From positions 1 to 26,062 of the forward strand of contig CALDLA010000173.1 of the NCBI GenBank assembly GCA_937898415.1: a stretch of DNA of 26,062 bases, written 5' to 3'. The position numbers and the translations under genes are program-made. The notes beneath the pieces are model-generated. The model was not told the DNA's origin and made no database searches. It worked only from the letters and a program-made list of their open reading frames with translations. This DNA comes from an uncultured Prevotellaceae bacterium. GTDB taxonomy: Bacteria; Bacteroidota; Bacteroidia; Bacteroidales; Bacteroidaceae. This document shows positions 14,421-23,200 of this stretch, one piece after another. Position 1 is the first letter of the stretch. Every line of letters starts with the position of its first letter.

Positions 14421-15415
14421 CGTTCCTTGCTGGTCAGGGGGAGTACGTTCATCAGTAGTGTCAGTCCAGCACTGCTGTTGGTGAGTCGGCGGAACCACTT
14501 GTACTTCATCGTGTAGTCGCGGTCGGGTAGGGGGAACAGCCCGTCGTCGCGCAGCTCGTCCAGCTTGCGGTCTAGGTAGTGGCGGTCTCGTGTCTGCATG
14601 ATGACGTTGTAGATGTAGTCCATCGTCAACTGGGCCACCCTTCTGCTCAGTGCTATCCGCTCGTTGTTGGGCAGCGTGTCGGCTATCCGGTGCAGTTTGC
14701 GGATGACCGTCAGGCTGTCGTTCAGCCGCTTGATGACCTTGCGCTTGTCCGTCTCCGTGGTGATGGAGTGCTGCCGGTGGCGGTAGTAGTAGGCGGGAGC
14801 GTTGGTCGAGACCACCGTCTCGGCCCTGAGCAGCAGTTGCGGCGTGAACTCCTCATCTTCGTGGTAGATGTCGTTCGTGAACTGAAGTTTCCCTAAAATA
14901 GCTCGCCGCAGCAGGTAACCGCAGGCCGAGGCGTGCAGGTTGTGGCGACTTAGGTACTCGGTGCCGCTCTTCAGGTCCTGGGCCTCGAAGTCGGCCGTCT
15001 GATGGTTGTCCTCGTCGTCCGTCAGGTCAAACATGATGACATCGGGCTTCTGGTAGCGTATCAGGTCGAGGCAGTGCTCGTAAGGCGTCTGTATCAGGTA
15101 GTCGTCGGCATCGACAAACTGCAGGTACTGTCCGTTGCTCATCTGGATGCCTCGGTTGCGGGCACCGCTGAGTCCGGCGTTGGGCTGACGGACATAGACG
15201 ATGTCGCCCAGGTAGCGACCGAGCTGACCTGTCGGACTCTCGTCTGAGCCGTCGTCGACGACGATGATTTCGCGTTCCGACTTGCTCAGCGACAAGGCAA
15301 GGATGCTGTCCAAGCACTGGCAGAGCATCGCCACGGGCAGGTTGTAGTAGGTCACGATAAACGTCACTAACGGCTGGGTTTCCTGACCTTGTGTATTATT
15401 TTGATGATTGAGCAT
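14417..15415 (-). CDS. Glycosyltransferase family 2 (A)
   Basis: A GT-A-fold inverting transferase, 332 residues. The nucleotide-sugar motifs are IIVVDDGSDES (50-60) and the metal-binding FVDADDY (100-106), with QPNAGLSGARNRGI between them, all typical of family 2 enzymes that build surface polysaccharide. No membrane helices, so it works at the cytoplasmic face. The first 15 residues (MLNHQNNTQG...) are polar and overlap the 3' end of the upstream GT2 gene by 49 nt; the next in-frame Met is at residue 30 and would remove the first beta strand, so the long overlap seems real. It overlaps the following transferase by 4 nt. Donor and acceptor sugars unknown. Confidence 0.87.
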   Translation of the reverse strand: MLNHQNNTQGQETQPLVTFIVTYYNLPVAMLCQCLDSILALSLSKSEREIIVVDDGSDESPTGQLGRYLGDIVYVRQPNAGLSGARNRGIQMSNGQYLQFVDADDYLIQTPYEHCLDLIRYQKPDVIMFDLTDDEDNHQTADFEAQDLKSGTEYLSRHNLHASACGYLLRRAILGKLQFTNDIYHEDEEFTPQLLLRAETVVSTNAPAYYYRHRQHSITTETDKRKVIKRLNDSLTVIRKLHRIADTLPNNERIALSRRVAQLTMDYIYNVIMQTRDRHYLDRKLDELRDDGLFPLPDRDYTMKYKWFRRLTNSSAGLTLLMNVLPLTSKER

Positions 15416-16263
15416 AATTTCTTGATTCCGAATATATTAAGTACCGTCAATTTTAGTATTTGACTAAGGTTTCCTGAGGGCTTGACCGCCCTTGGTTCCA
15501 ACCGTGGTTCGTCGCCCGTCAGTTCGCACACGTCTATCTGAATGTTCATCAGTTTCAGGTAATAGCGGTCGTCCATGGGCATCTGGGTAGTCAGGTGCGC
15601 ATCCAGCAGTTGGCGTAGCTCATTACCCTGGGCGGTGCTGGTGATGCCCTTGGCGTTCCAACAGTAGTAGTAGCAGCCGGCGCTGGTGGTTGCCACATGG
15701 CGAACTTTCCTCAACAGGCGGGGCAGGGTATAGGCATCCTCAAACACCCGTCCGACGGGAAACCTGACGCCGTCGAACAGTCTGCGGCGATACACCTTGT
15801 TGCAGGCGTAGGTGTGGTCGTAGGCCTGACCGTCGAGCCAATAGTCGGCGATGTCGTCGTAGGTGGTGTCCGTCAGCTGCAGCAGCGACTGGTGGGGGGC
15901 TCCGTAGAACTGCCAGATGGGGTATTCTATCAGGTCGATGCTGTCATCCAGTCGGCTCATGACGGTCTCCAACGTGCCTTCGCCGATGTAGTCGTCGCTG
16001 TCGATGAAGGTGATGTAGTCGCCTTGTGCCTGCTCGATGCCCGTGTTGCGGGCGGCGCTGAGTCCGCCGTTCTGCTGGTGTACAACCTTGATGCGCGGGT
16101 CTTTCCTTGCCCAATCGTCACACAGCTGGGGGCTAAGGTCGGTCGAGCCGTCGTCCACGAGGATGACTTCGTAGTCGGCAAACGACTGCTCCACCACGCT
16201 CTTCAGACAGCGGTCGAGGGTACTTTCCACACCGTAAACGGGTATGACGATACTTAGTTTCAC
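15367..16263 (-). CDS. Glycosyltransferase family 2 (B)
   Basis: A GT-A-fold transferase of 298 residues if it starts at the GTG 16261-16263 (protein begins (V/M)KLSIVIPVYG). Motifs: VILVDDGSTD (33-42), HQQNGGLSAARNTGI, and metal-binding FIDSDDY (86-92). There is no ATG at the 5' end; a TTG at 16290 would add nine residues, but that stretch contains the -7 promoter element (16268-16275), so the GTG is preferred and the mRNA may be nearly leaderless. It is the first of three overlapping leftward transferases and diverges from the flippase gene. The C-terminal part has a basic tail (KIIHKVRKPSR) that could hold it at the membrane surface. Confidence 0.85.
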   Translation of the reverse strand: MKLSIVIPVYGVESTLDRCLKSVVEQSFADYEVILVDDGSTDLSPQLCDDWARKDPRIKVVHQQNGGLSAARNTGIEQAQGDYITFIDSDDYIGEGTLETVMSRLDDSIDLIEYPIWQFYGAPHQSLLQLTDTTYDDIADYWLDGQAYDHTYACNKVYRRRLFDGVRFPVGRVFEDAYTLPRLLRKVRHVATTSAGCYYYCWNAKGITSTAQGNELRQLLDAHLTTQMPMDDRYYLKLMNIQIDVCELTGDEPRLEPRAVKPSGNLSQILKLTVLNIFGIKKLCSIIKIIHKVRKPSR

Positions 16264-16267
16264 GCCA

Positions 16268-16275
16268 CAAAAGTA
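16268..16275 (-). promoter_or_regulatory. Candidate -7 element for the leftward glycosyltransferases
   Basis: On the minus strand this reads TACTTTTG, a match to TAnnTTTG, only 4 nt before the GTG start codon of the first glycosyltransferase. No good TTTG lies 19-21 nt upstream. If used, the transcript would be leaderless or nearly so. Confidence 0.45.
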
Positions 16276-16283
16276 CGAAATTA

Positions 16284-16315
16284 TTTGCAATTTCGTAATA
16301 AAATGTGTATTTTTG
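16284..16315 (+). promoter_or_regulatory. Candidate promoter of the flippase operon
   Basis: TTTG at 16284-16287 and TATTTTG at 16309-16315 (one base short of the -7 consensus) are 21 nt apart, 17 nt before the ATG at 16333. It is interleaved with the leftward promoter of the glycosyltransferase genes, so the two directions may compete. Confidence 0.45.
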
Positions 16316-16332
16316 CGTTCAATTTAAGGAAA

Positions 16333-17832
16333 ATGAAGGAAGAAAGCAGCGAAAACTACGGTCATGTACTGAAATACACGGGCGTTTTTGGCGGCGTACA
16401 GGGACTGAACATCATCGTCAGCCTTGTGCGCAACAAGTTGATTGCCGTGCTGCTGGGCCCTGAGGGCATGGGACTGGCCTCACTCTTCAACTCCACCGTC
16501 AATTTCGTGTCGCAGGCCACCAACTTCGGCATCTCTTTTTCAGCCGTCAAGCATATCTCCGAGCTCTACGACCGTGGCGATGATGCTGCCCTCAGCCATT
16601 TCATCAAGGTGGTGCGCGCATGGTCGCTGCTGACGGCGCTGCTCGGCATGCTGGTCTGCATCGTGGCCGGGCCGCTGCTCAGCAACTATACCTTTGCTTG
16701 GGGCGACCACACGCTGCACTTCGTCCTGCTGGCACCCGCCGTCGCGCTGATAGCCATCACGGGCGGCGAGACAGCCGTTTTGAAGGGTACCCGGCAGCTG
16801 CGTTCGCTGGCCGTCGTCCAAATCTATGCCGTACTCTCGGCGCTGGTCATCTCCATACCTATTTATTATTTATTCGGCCAGGCGGGCATCGTGCCTGTCA
16901 TCGTGCTCATGGCCTTGGTCACCATGTTGCTGACCGTGCGCCACTCCTATCGCCTGTTCCCTGTGTGCCTGCTTGGTGAGAAGGGACTCCTGGGCGAGGG
17001 TATGGCGATGGTACGTCTGGGCGTGGCCTTCCTCATTGCGGGTATCATGGGAAGCGGAGCCGAGATGCTGATACGCTCGTTCCTCAACGTCAGCGGTGGT
17101 GACCTCGACGTAGTGGGACTCTACAACGCAGGCTTCATGCTGACCGTCACCTACGCCGGAATGGTCTTTTCGGCAATGGAGACCGACTACTTCCCACGGC
17201 TGTCGGCGGTGAATGGCGATGTCGCTACCACCAACCTCACCGTCAACCGTCAGATAGAGGTGTCGCTGCTTATCGTCTCGCCCATGCTCGCCGCCCTCAT
17301 CGTCGGCTTGCCGGTGCTCATCCCGCTGCTCTTCTCGGCCAAGTTCCTGCCTATGGTGGGCATGGCTCAAGTCGCCGTCTTTTCCATGTATGTCAAGGCC
17401 GTCTCGCTACCCGTCTCCTATGTCACGCTGGCCAAGGGCGACTCCGTGGGCTATATGGTGCTCGAGGCCGTCTACGACGTGGTGCTCGTGCTCCTCATCG
17501 TCTTCGGCTATCGTCATTGGGGACTCCTTGGCACGGGTATTGCCCTGTCGCTCAGCTATCTGTTCGACCTGCTGCTGGTCGGTGCCTACGCCTACCTGCG
17601 TTTCCATTACCGCCTTTCCGCGCTCGTGCTTCAGTATGCGGCCATCCAGTTCTCGTTAGGCGTGGCGGTCTACATCGTCACGCTCGTCGACAATCCGCTG
17701 ATATATTGGTCGTTAGGGCTGCTGCTCTGTCTGGTTAGCCTGCTCATCTCCATCTATATTCTTCACCAGAAGACCTCCCTCTGGGCATCGCTCACGAGGA
17801 AGCTGAAAGACCGTTTCCATCGTCATGCCTAA
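16333..17832 (+). CDS. Wzx-type polysaccharide / O-antigen flippase
   Basis: Predicted polytopic inner-membrane protein (499 residues, about 12-14 hydrophobic helices) of the MOP superfamily that flips lipid-linked oligosaccharide to the periplasmic side. The N-terminus (GVQGLNIIVSLVRNKLIAVL, then LGPEGMGLASLFNSTVNF) matches O-antigen translocases of the WzxE type. The ATG at 16333 is chosen; an upstream TTG at 16285 would lie within the promoter. It overlaps the next glycosyltransferase by 8 nt and diverges from three others, so its cargo is probably the glycan they build. The C-terminal tail is basic (LTRKLKDRFHRHA), as expected for a cytoplasmic end. O-antigen, lipooligosaccharide or protein-O-glycan precursor cannot be distinguished here. 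Confidence 0.88.
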   Translation: MKEESSENYGHVLKYTGVFGGVQGLNIIVSLVRNKLIAVLLGPEGMGLASLFNSTVNFVSQATNFGISFSAVKHISELYDRGDDAALSHFIKVVRAWSLLTALLGMLVCIVAGPLLSNYTFAWGDHTLHFVLLAPAVALIAITGGETAVLKGTRQLRSLAVVQIYAVLSALVISIPIYYLFGQAGIVPVIVLMALVTMLLTVRHSYRLFPVCLLGEKGLLGEGMAMVRLGVAFLIAGIMGSGAEMLIRSFLNVSGGDLDVVGLYNAGFMLTVTYAGMVFSAMETDYFPRLSAVNGDVATTNLTVNRQIEVSLLIVSPMLAALIVGLPVLIPLLFSAKFLPMVGMAQVAVFSMYVKAVSLPVSYVTLAKGDSVGYMVLEAVYDVVLVLLIVFGYRHWGLLGTGIALSLSYLFDLLLVGAYAYLRFHYRLSALVLQYAAIQFSLGVAVYIVTLVDNPLIYWSLGLLLCLVSLLISIYILHQKTSLWASLTRKLKDRFHRHA

Positions 17833-18799
17833 AGTCACCGTCCTCATAGCCGTCTACAATGCCGGGGCTTTCCTGTCGGAGTGTCTCGACTCGCTGCTGG
17901 CGCAGACCCAGCCTGACTTCCAGGCCGTCTGTGTCGACGATGCCTCCACCGATGCCTCTCTGTCGATACTCCGCGACTATGCCGCCCGCGACCCACGCTT
18001 TGAGGTTGTCCCTCTGACTGAGAACCAAGGGCAGGCACACGCCCGCAACGTTGGACTGCAACGGGCCCGTGGCGAGGTCGTCTGCATGCTCGACGCCGAC
18101 GACTGGCTGTCAGCCGATGCCCTCGAGCGTCTGTATGATGCTTTCGACGACGATACCGACAGCGTGCTCTTCGACGTCGTCAGCGTCTATCCCGAGCGTG
18201 AGGAACCTTACCCCATGCCCCCGTTTCAGCGTCTGGACGGACATGAGGCCTTCTGTCTCAGCCTGACGTGGCAGATTCACGGCCTCTACGGCGTGCGTGC
18301 TGGCATCCACCTCCGTTATCCCTACGACGAGACCTGCCGTGCCTATAGCGACGACAATACCACCCGCCTGCACTATCTCGCCTCCCGTCAGGTGCGCCGT
18401 TGCACGGGCACCTACTATTACCGGCAGCACCCCGCTTCGGTCACCCATCAGGTGTCCGTCCGCCGCTTCGACTATCTCCGTGCCAACGAGAGTATGCGCC
18501 ATCAGATGCTGGAGCTGGGAGTAGGGCAGGATCTGCTCGACCATTATGAGAACCACCGCTGGCTCAACCTCGTGGGCATCTACATGTTCTACCACGTCCA
18601 TGGCCGCGAACTGTCTCCTGCCGATCGTCAGTACGGCCTGCAGCAGCTCCACCACACATGGTCCACCATCGACCGCCTCGCCCTGGAACCGGCGACCATC
18701 ACCAAGTTTGGCTACCGTCCCTGCGCCACCTTCCGCCTCTTCCGTCTTCAGGAGTGGCTCTACTTTACCCTCCGCGGCCTCCTCGGTCGCAACCTGTAG
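17825..18799 (+). CDS. Glycosyltransferase family 2 (C)
   Basis: A GT-A-fold transferase, 324 residues, starting at the ATG 17825-17827 inside the last codons of the flippase gene (8-nt overlap). Motifs: AVCVDDASTD (34-43), ENQGQAHARNVGL and metal-binding CMLDADDW (87-94). The C-terminal half is rich in Arg, His and Tyr (for example YYYRQHPASVTHQVSVRRFD), unlike the leftward transferases, so it probably handles a different acceptor. Coding is notably G/C-rich at third positions. No membrane helix is evident, though the C-terminus (LQEWLYFTLRGLLGRNL) could be an amphipathic membrane anchor. Part of the same glycan locus. Confidence 0.87.
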   Translation: MPKVTVLIAVYNAGAFLSECLDSLLAQTQPDFQAVCVDDASTDASLSILRDYAARDPRFEVVPLTENQGQAHARNVGLQRARGEVVCMLDADDWLSADALERLYDAFDDDTDSVLFDVVSVYPEREEPYPMPPFQRLDGHEAFCLSLTWQIHGLYGVRAGIHLRYPYDETCRAYSDDNTTRLHYLASRQVRRCTGTYYYRQHPASVTHQVSVRRFDYLRANESMRHQMLELGVGQDLLDHYENHRWLNLVGIYMFYHVHGRELSPADRQYGLQQLHHTWSTIDRLALEPATITKFGYRPCATFRLFRLQEWLYFTLRGLLGRNL

Positions 18800-18867
18800 T
18801 GCCGGTCGTTTAAAGCGCAAATAACAATTATTTCGGAAAATATGACGGGAGATTCAAAATAATTGTA

Positions 18868-18875
18868 TATCTTTG
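18868..18875 (+). promoter_or_regulatory. Promoter -7 element of serB
   Basis: TATCTTTG matches the Bacteroidetes -7 element, 37 nt before the serB start at 18913. No TTTG at the standard spacing was found, so the -33 half is missing or degenerate. The transcript may continue into the C10 protease gene. Confidence 0.55.
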
Positions 18876-18912
18876 CAAATTGAAAGTGATAAATTGAAAT
18901 TAATAAGGTGAC

Positions 18913-20172
18913 ATGATGAGTGAAAACATGATAGAACCCCAGTCGGGGATGGAACAGATACTCGTGAGGATTACCGGACAGGACAGACCTGGACTGACGG
19001 CATCGGTGATGGGAATTCTGGCTAAGTACAATGCGCAGATACTTGACATCGGACAGGCTGACATCCACTCCACGCTCTCATTGGGCATCCTCATCCGCAT
19101 GGACGAGATGCACTCCGGACAGGTGATGAAGGAACTGCTTTTCAAGGCAACGGAACTGGGCGTGCAGATAGGCTTCTCGCCGATTGGTGACAACGAGTAT
19201 GAGGACTGGGTTGGCCAGCAGGGCAAGAACCGCTATATTCTGATGGTGATGGGTCGGCAGTTGGAGGCCCGGCAGATTGAGGCTGCCACGAGCGTGATAG
19301 CCAACCAGGGATTGAACATCGACTCTATCATCCGTCTGACGGGACGCAAGAGTATCAAGAATCCTGCCAAGCATACGAGAGCGTGTATTGAGTTCTCGCT
19401 GAGAGGCGAGCCGCGCGACCGTAAGGAGATGCAGTCGAAGCTGATGAAGCTGTCGTCTGAAATGGAGATGGACTTCTCTTTCCAGCGTGACGACATGTTC
19501 CGGCGTATGCGTCGCCTGATTTGCTTCGATATGGACTCCACGCTCATTCAGACGGAGTGTATCGACGAGTTGGCTGAGCGTAATGGGGTGGGAGCCGAGG
19601 TGCGTGCCATCACTGAGAGTGCCATGCGTGGCGAGATTGACTTTAAGGAGAGCTTCACCCGCAGGGTGGCGCTGCTGAAGGGGCTTGACGTGAGCGTGAT
19701 GCAGGACATTGCCGAGCATCTGCCCATTACTGAGGGCGTAGACCGCCTGATGACCATCCTGAAGCGTTGCGGCTACAAGATTGCCATCCTCTCAGGCGGA
19801 TTTACTTATTTCGGTGAATACCTGCAACGCCGTTACGGCATTGATTACGTCTATGCCAACGAACTGGAGATAGGCGAGGACGGCAAGCTGACGGGGCATT
19901 ATGTGGGCGAGATTGTAGATGGTCACCGCAAGGCGGAGCTCCTGAAGTTGATTGCCCAGGTTGAGAAGGTGAACCTTGCCCAGACGATAGCCGTGGGCGA
20001 CGGTGCCAACGACCTGCCGATGATATCAGAGGCCGGACTAGGCATTGCCTTTCATGCCAAGCCTCGTGTGGTAGCCAATGCCAAGCAGAGCATTAACACC
20101 ATCGGGCTGGACGGCGTGCTCTACTTCTTGGGGTTCAAGGACTCCTATCTTGGCGAGCAGGGCAAGCTGTAA
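18913..20172 (+). CDS. serB: Phosphoserine phosphatase with two N-terminal ACT domains
   Basis: Last step of serine synthesis: hydrolysis of phosphoserine to serine. 419 residues, about twice a plain SerB, because two ACT-like regulatory domains come first (about 14-90, with VRITGQDRPGLTASVMGIL; and about 106-190, with ILMVMGRQLEARQI). The HAD phosphatase domain follows, with nucleophile motif FDMDST (205-210; Asp206, Asp208), the ILSGGF motif, and GDGANDLPMI near residue 357. ACT domains usually bind amino acids, so feedback control by serine or glycine is inferred. Two adjacent ATGs (18913 and 18916) are possible starts. Same architecture as mycobacterial SerB2; serA and serC are not nearby. 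Confidence 0.93.
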   Translation: MMSENMIEPQSGMEQILVRITGQDRPGLTASVMGILAKYNAQILDIGQADIHSTLSLGILIRMDEMHSGQVMKELLFKATELGVQIGFSPIGDNEYEDWVGQQGKNRYILMVMGRQLEARQIEAATSVIANQGLNIDSIIRLTGRKSIKNPAKHTRACIEFSLRGEPRDRKEMQSKLMKLSSEMEMDFSFQRDDMFRRMRRLICFDMDSTLIQTECIDELAERNGVGAEVRAITESAMRGEIDFKESFTRRVALLKGLDVSVMQDIAEHLPITEGVDRLMTILKRCGYKIAILSGGFTYFGEYLQRRYGIDYVYANELEIGEDGKLTGHYVGEIVDGHRKAELLKLIAQVEKVNLAQTIAVGDGANDLPMISEAGLGIAFHAKPRVVANAKQSINTIGLDGVLYFLGFKDSYLGEQGKL

Positions 20173-20218
20173 TGTTTTTTGCAATTTTAATGAAGTAACT
20201 AAGTACCTAAATGAAACT

Positions 20219-23200
20219 ATGAAAAGACTACTGACTGTATGGCTGGCCTTCGTGCTCGTAGCACTGACGGCTAATGCCGAACCCGTTACCCGTGAGCAGG
20301 CCCAGAAGGAAGCCGAGGAATTCCTGAACAAGCAGAAGAAAGCCCGACGGCTGAGCCCCGTGCAGCATGGCCGCCGACCGTCAGCCGTGCGCCGACAGGC
20401 AGCGGCCAGCGGGATGGAAGAGTACTATGTTTTTAATAAAGGTACGCGCGAGGGCTTCATCATCGTGTCGGGTGACGACCAGACGGAGCCTATCTTGGGC
20501 TACTGTGACGAGGGCGAGTTCAACTACGACGAACTGCCGCCTGCCTTGCAGACGATGCTCGACGGCTATGCCGACCAGATAGACGCCATCCGCAAGGGTG
20601 CGCGACCCAGCAAGGTGCCGCCTACGCACCCCAAGGTGGAGCAGATGATGAGCAGCAAGTGGAGTCAGGGTTCGCCCTACAACGACCTCTGTCCGCTGGA
20701 TGCCGGCCGCCGGTCGGTGACGGGCTGCGTGGCAACGGCTATGGCCCAGATACTGTACTACCAGCGCGAGAAGTCGGTGACTGAGACGACGGCTGCCATT
20801 CCAGGCTACTCTACGTGGACGAAGGGTATCAGCGTGCCGGGCATCGAGGCCGGAGCGCCGCTCGACTGGGACAACATGCGCGACACCTACGGCTCGGCCA
20901 CCGAGCTTCAGAAGCGCGCCGTGGCCCAGCTGATGTTATACTGCGGTGTGGCGGCCAAGATGGACTACACTAACTCCTCGTCGGGTGCGCAGTCGTATGA
21001 TGCCTACGAGGCTTTCGCCAAGTACTTCGGCTATGGCAAGTCGGTACGCTATGTTGACTACACGACGGTGACCAGCGACGACGAGTGGGACCGCATCGTG
21101 TATGACGAGATGCAGGCGGGCCGTCCCGTCTACGTCAGCGGTTCCAATTCCGAGGTGGGTCACGCCTTCGTGGCCGACGGCTACGATGGCAACCTGCGCT
21201 ACCACATCAACTGGGGCTGGGGTGGACAGAGCGACGGCTACTACTATCTGACGAACCTGACGCCCGGCGACGGCCAGGGCATCGGCGGCAGCAGCGACGG
21301 CTATAACGGCTGGAAGCAGATTATCGTCGGCATTGAGCCTGAGAACTTCGGCGAGAAGGCCGTCAGCTTCAGCGACGCCACCGTCAGGAAAATATGTATT
21401 GAAAAATGGGATGCCGACGGCGACGGCAAGCTGACCTACAACGAGGCCTCTGCTGTGACCTCGCTTGGCGACGCCTTCACGGGCAAGACCATCAAGAATT
21501 TCTCCGAACTGTACTACTTCAATGGACTTCAGGCGATAGACGACCACGCCTTCGACGGCTGCACGTTGCTGGCGACCGTCCGTCTGCCCAAAGGGTTGAA
21601 GAAGATTGGTGCGAGTGCCTTCAAGGACTGTTCAAAACTGCCGCAGGTGAACCTGCCCACAAGCATCACGGAGATTGGAAGTGCGGCCTTCGATGGCTGT
21701 AAGTCGCTGACTGCCATTGAATTGCCAGCAGGCGTCAAGGCCGTCGAGGACTACACGTTCCGCAACTGTGCCACTATTACGGACATCAACCTGCCCGTTA
21801 ATGTCGCTAAGATTGGCGTGGAGGCTTTTGCCGGCTGTACGGGTCTTGTCAGTTTCACCGTCAATACCTATCAGCCCGAGCGTATCACGCTGCTTGACAA
21901 CGTCTTCGACCATGTCAGCCTGGGTAAGGCCACGTTGCACGTGATGCAGGGCACGAAGACCTATTTTGAAGGGACCGACCAGTGGAAGGACTTCGGCAGC
22001 ATCGTCCAGATGCGCGACATCTCGGGCGGTAAGTTTGTCGAGCTGGCGTCGGGCAACACCTACTACCTGTACCACTTGGGCACGGGCCGCTACCTGACCC
22101 GTGGCGAAGCCTATAAGACGCAGGCCGTCGTGGGCTCGGAACCTATGCGCTTCAAGATTGTTCACCCCACGACCAAGCCCGAGCATGTCTATTATCTCAG
22201 CTCGCCCGATACAGGCAATGAGGGTAAGTACTTGTTCCGTACCTCTTCCGACGGCAACGTCGGCAATGGCGTGAAGGCCACCTTCGTCGACGGCAAGAAC
22301 CTGGGCGACGCGGCCTACTGGAGTGTGGAGGAGACGGAGCCGGGCGTCTATGTCATCCAGACCCCTGGCAGCACGGCGCAGCAGTGGTTAGGCGTTCAGA
22401 CCGATCATCAGAGTGACGCCGCCTCGCCCACCTATGGTGCCTACTGGGATGTGAGCGACGTGGAGAACTGCAAGTGGAAGCTGGTGAGCTATGACGAGCA
22501 GACGGCCAAGACCTTTGCAGAGGCCGAGACGCTGGCCAAGCTCCTGGCGACTGCCAAGAAGTCGAACCTGAGGGTGGCCGACGAACAGTCCGTCTATGAC
22601 AACCTGGAGAGTTCTCTCGAGGAATTGCAGGCTGCCCAGAGCTCATTGCGCAAGAAGTTGAAACTCATAGAGTTCTACCATCCCGAGGTGCGCGAGAAGT
22701 GCATCTCCTACTTCGACTCCGACACGGACGGCGAACTCAGTTATAAGGAAGCGGCTGAGGTGACCGACTTCGGCTGGCTGTTCAACTTCATGAACACCAC
22801 GTCGCTGGTACGTGTCGAGGAATTGCAGTACTTTAAGAATGCACAGTCCATCCAGGGCAACTTCATGCAGGGCTGTACCAACCTGGAGACCTTCGTGATG
22901 CCCCAGGGCGTCGAGAAGATTTACTACTACGCCTTCAAGGGCTGTCGGAAGCTGACGGCCATCAACATCCCTGAGTATGTCAACCTGATAGGCGAGGACG
23001 CCTTCGAGGGCTGCAGCGCCCTGCGTACGGTGACGGTGGGCGTCGCCGACCCCTCGTCTATCGAGCTGGGCAACAACGTCTTCGGCGGCGTCCCTCTGGC
23101 CAAGTGTACCCTTCAGGTTCCCAACGGCTCGAAGGCGCTCTACGAGAAGGCACCCGTCTGGAAGAATTTCGGGCAGATTGTCGAGGTGCGAGGCCGCATG

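Noticed and set aside
16285..16332. TTG start of the flippase at 16285
   Set aside because: It would translate across the promoter elements; the ATG at 16333 gives a normal flippase N-terminus.
20078..20218. 47-codon N-terminal extension of the protease
   Set aside because: It overlaps the end of serB in another frame and would hide the clear signal peptide that begins at 20219.
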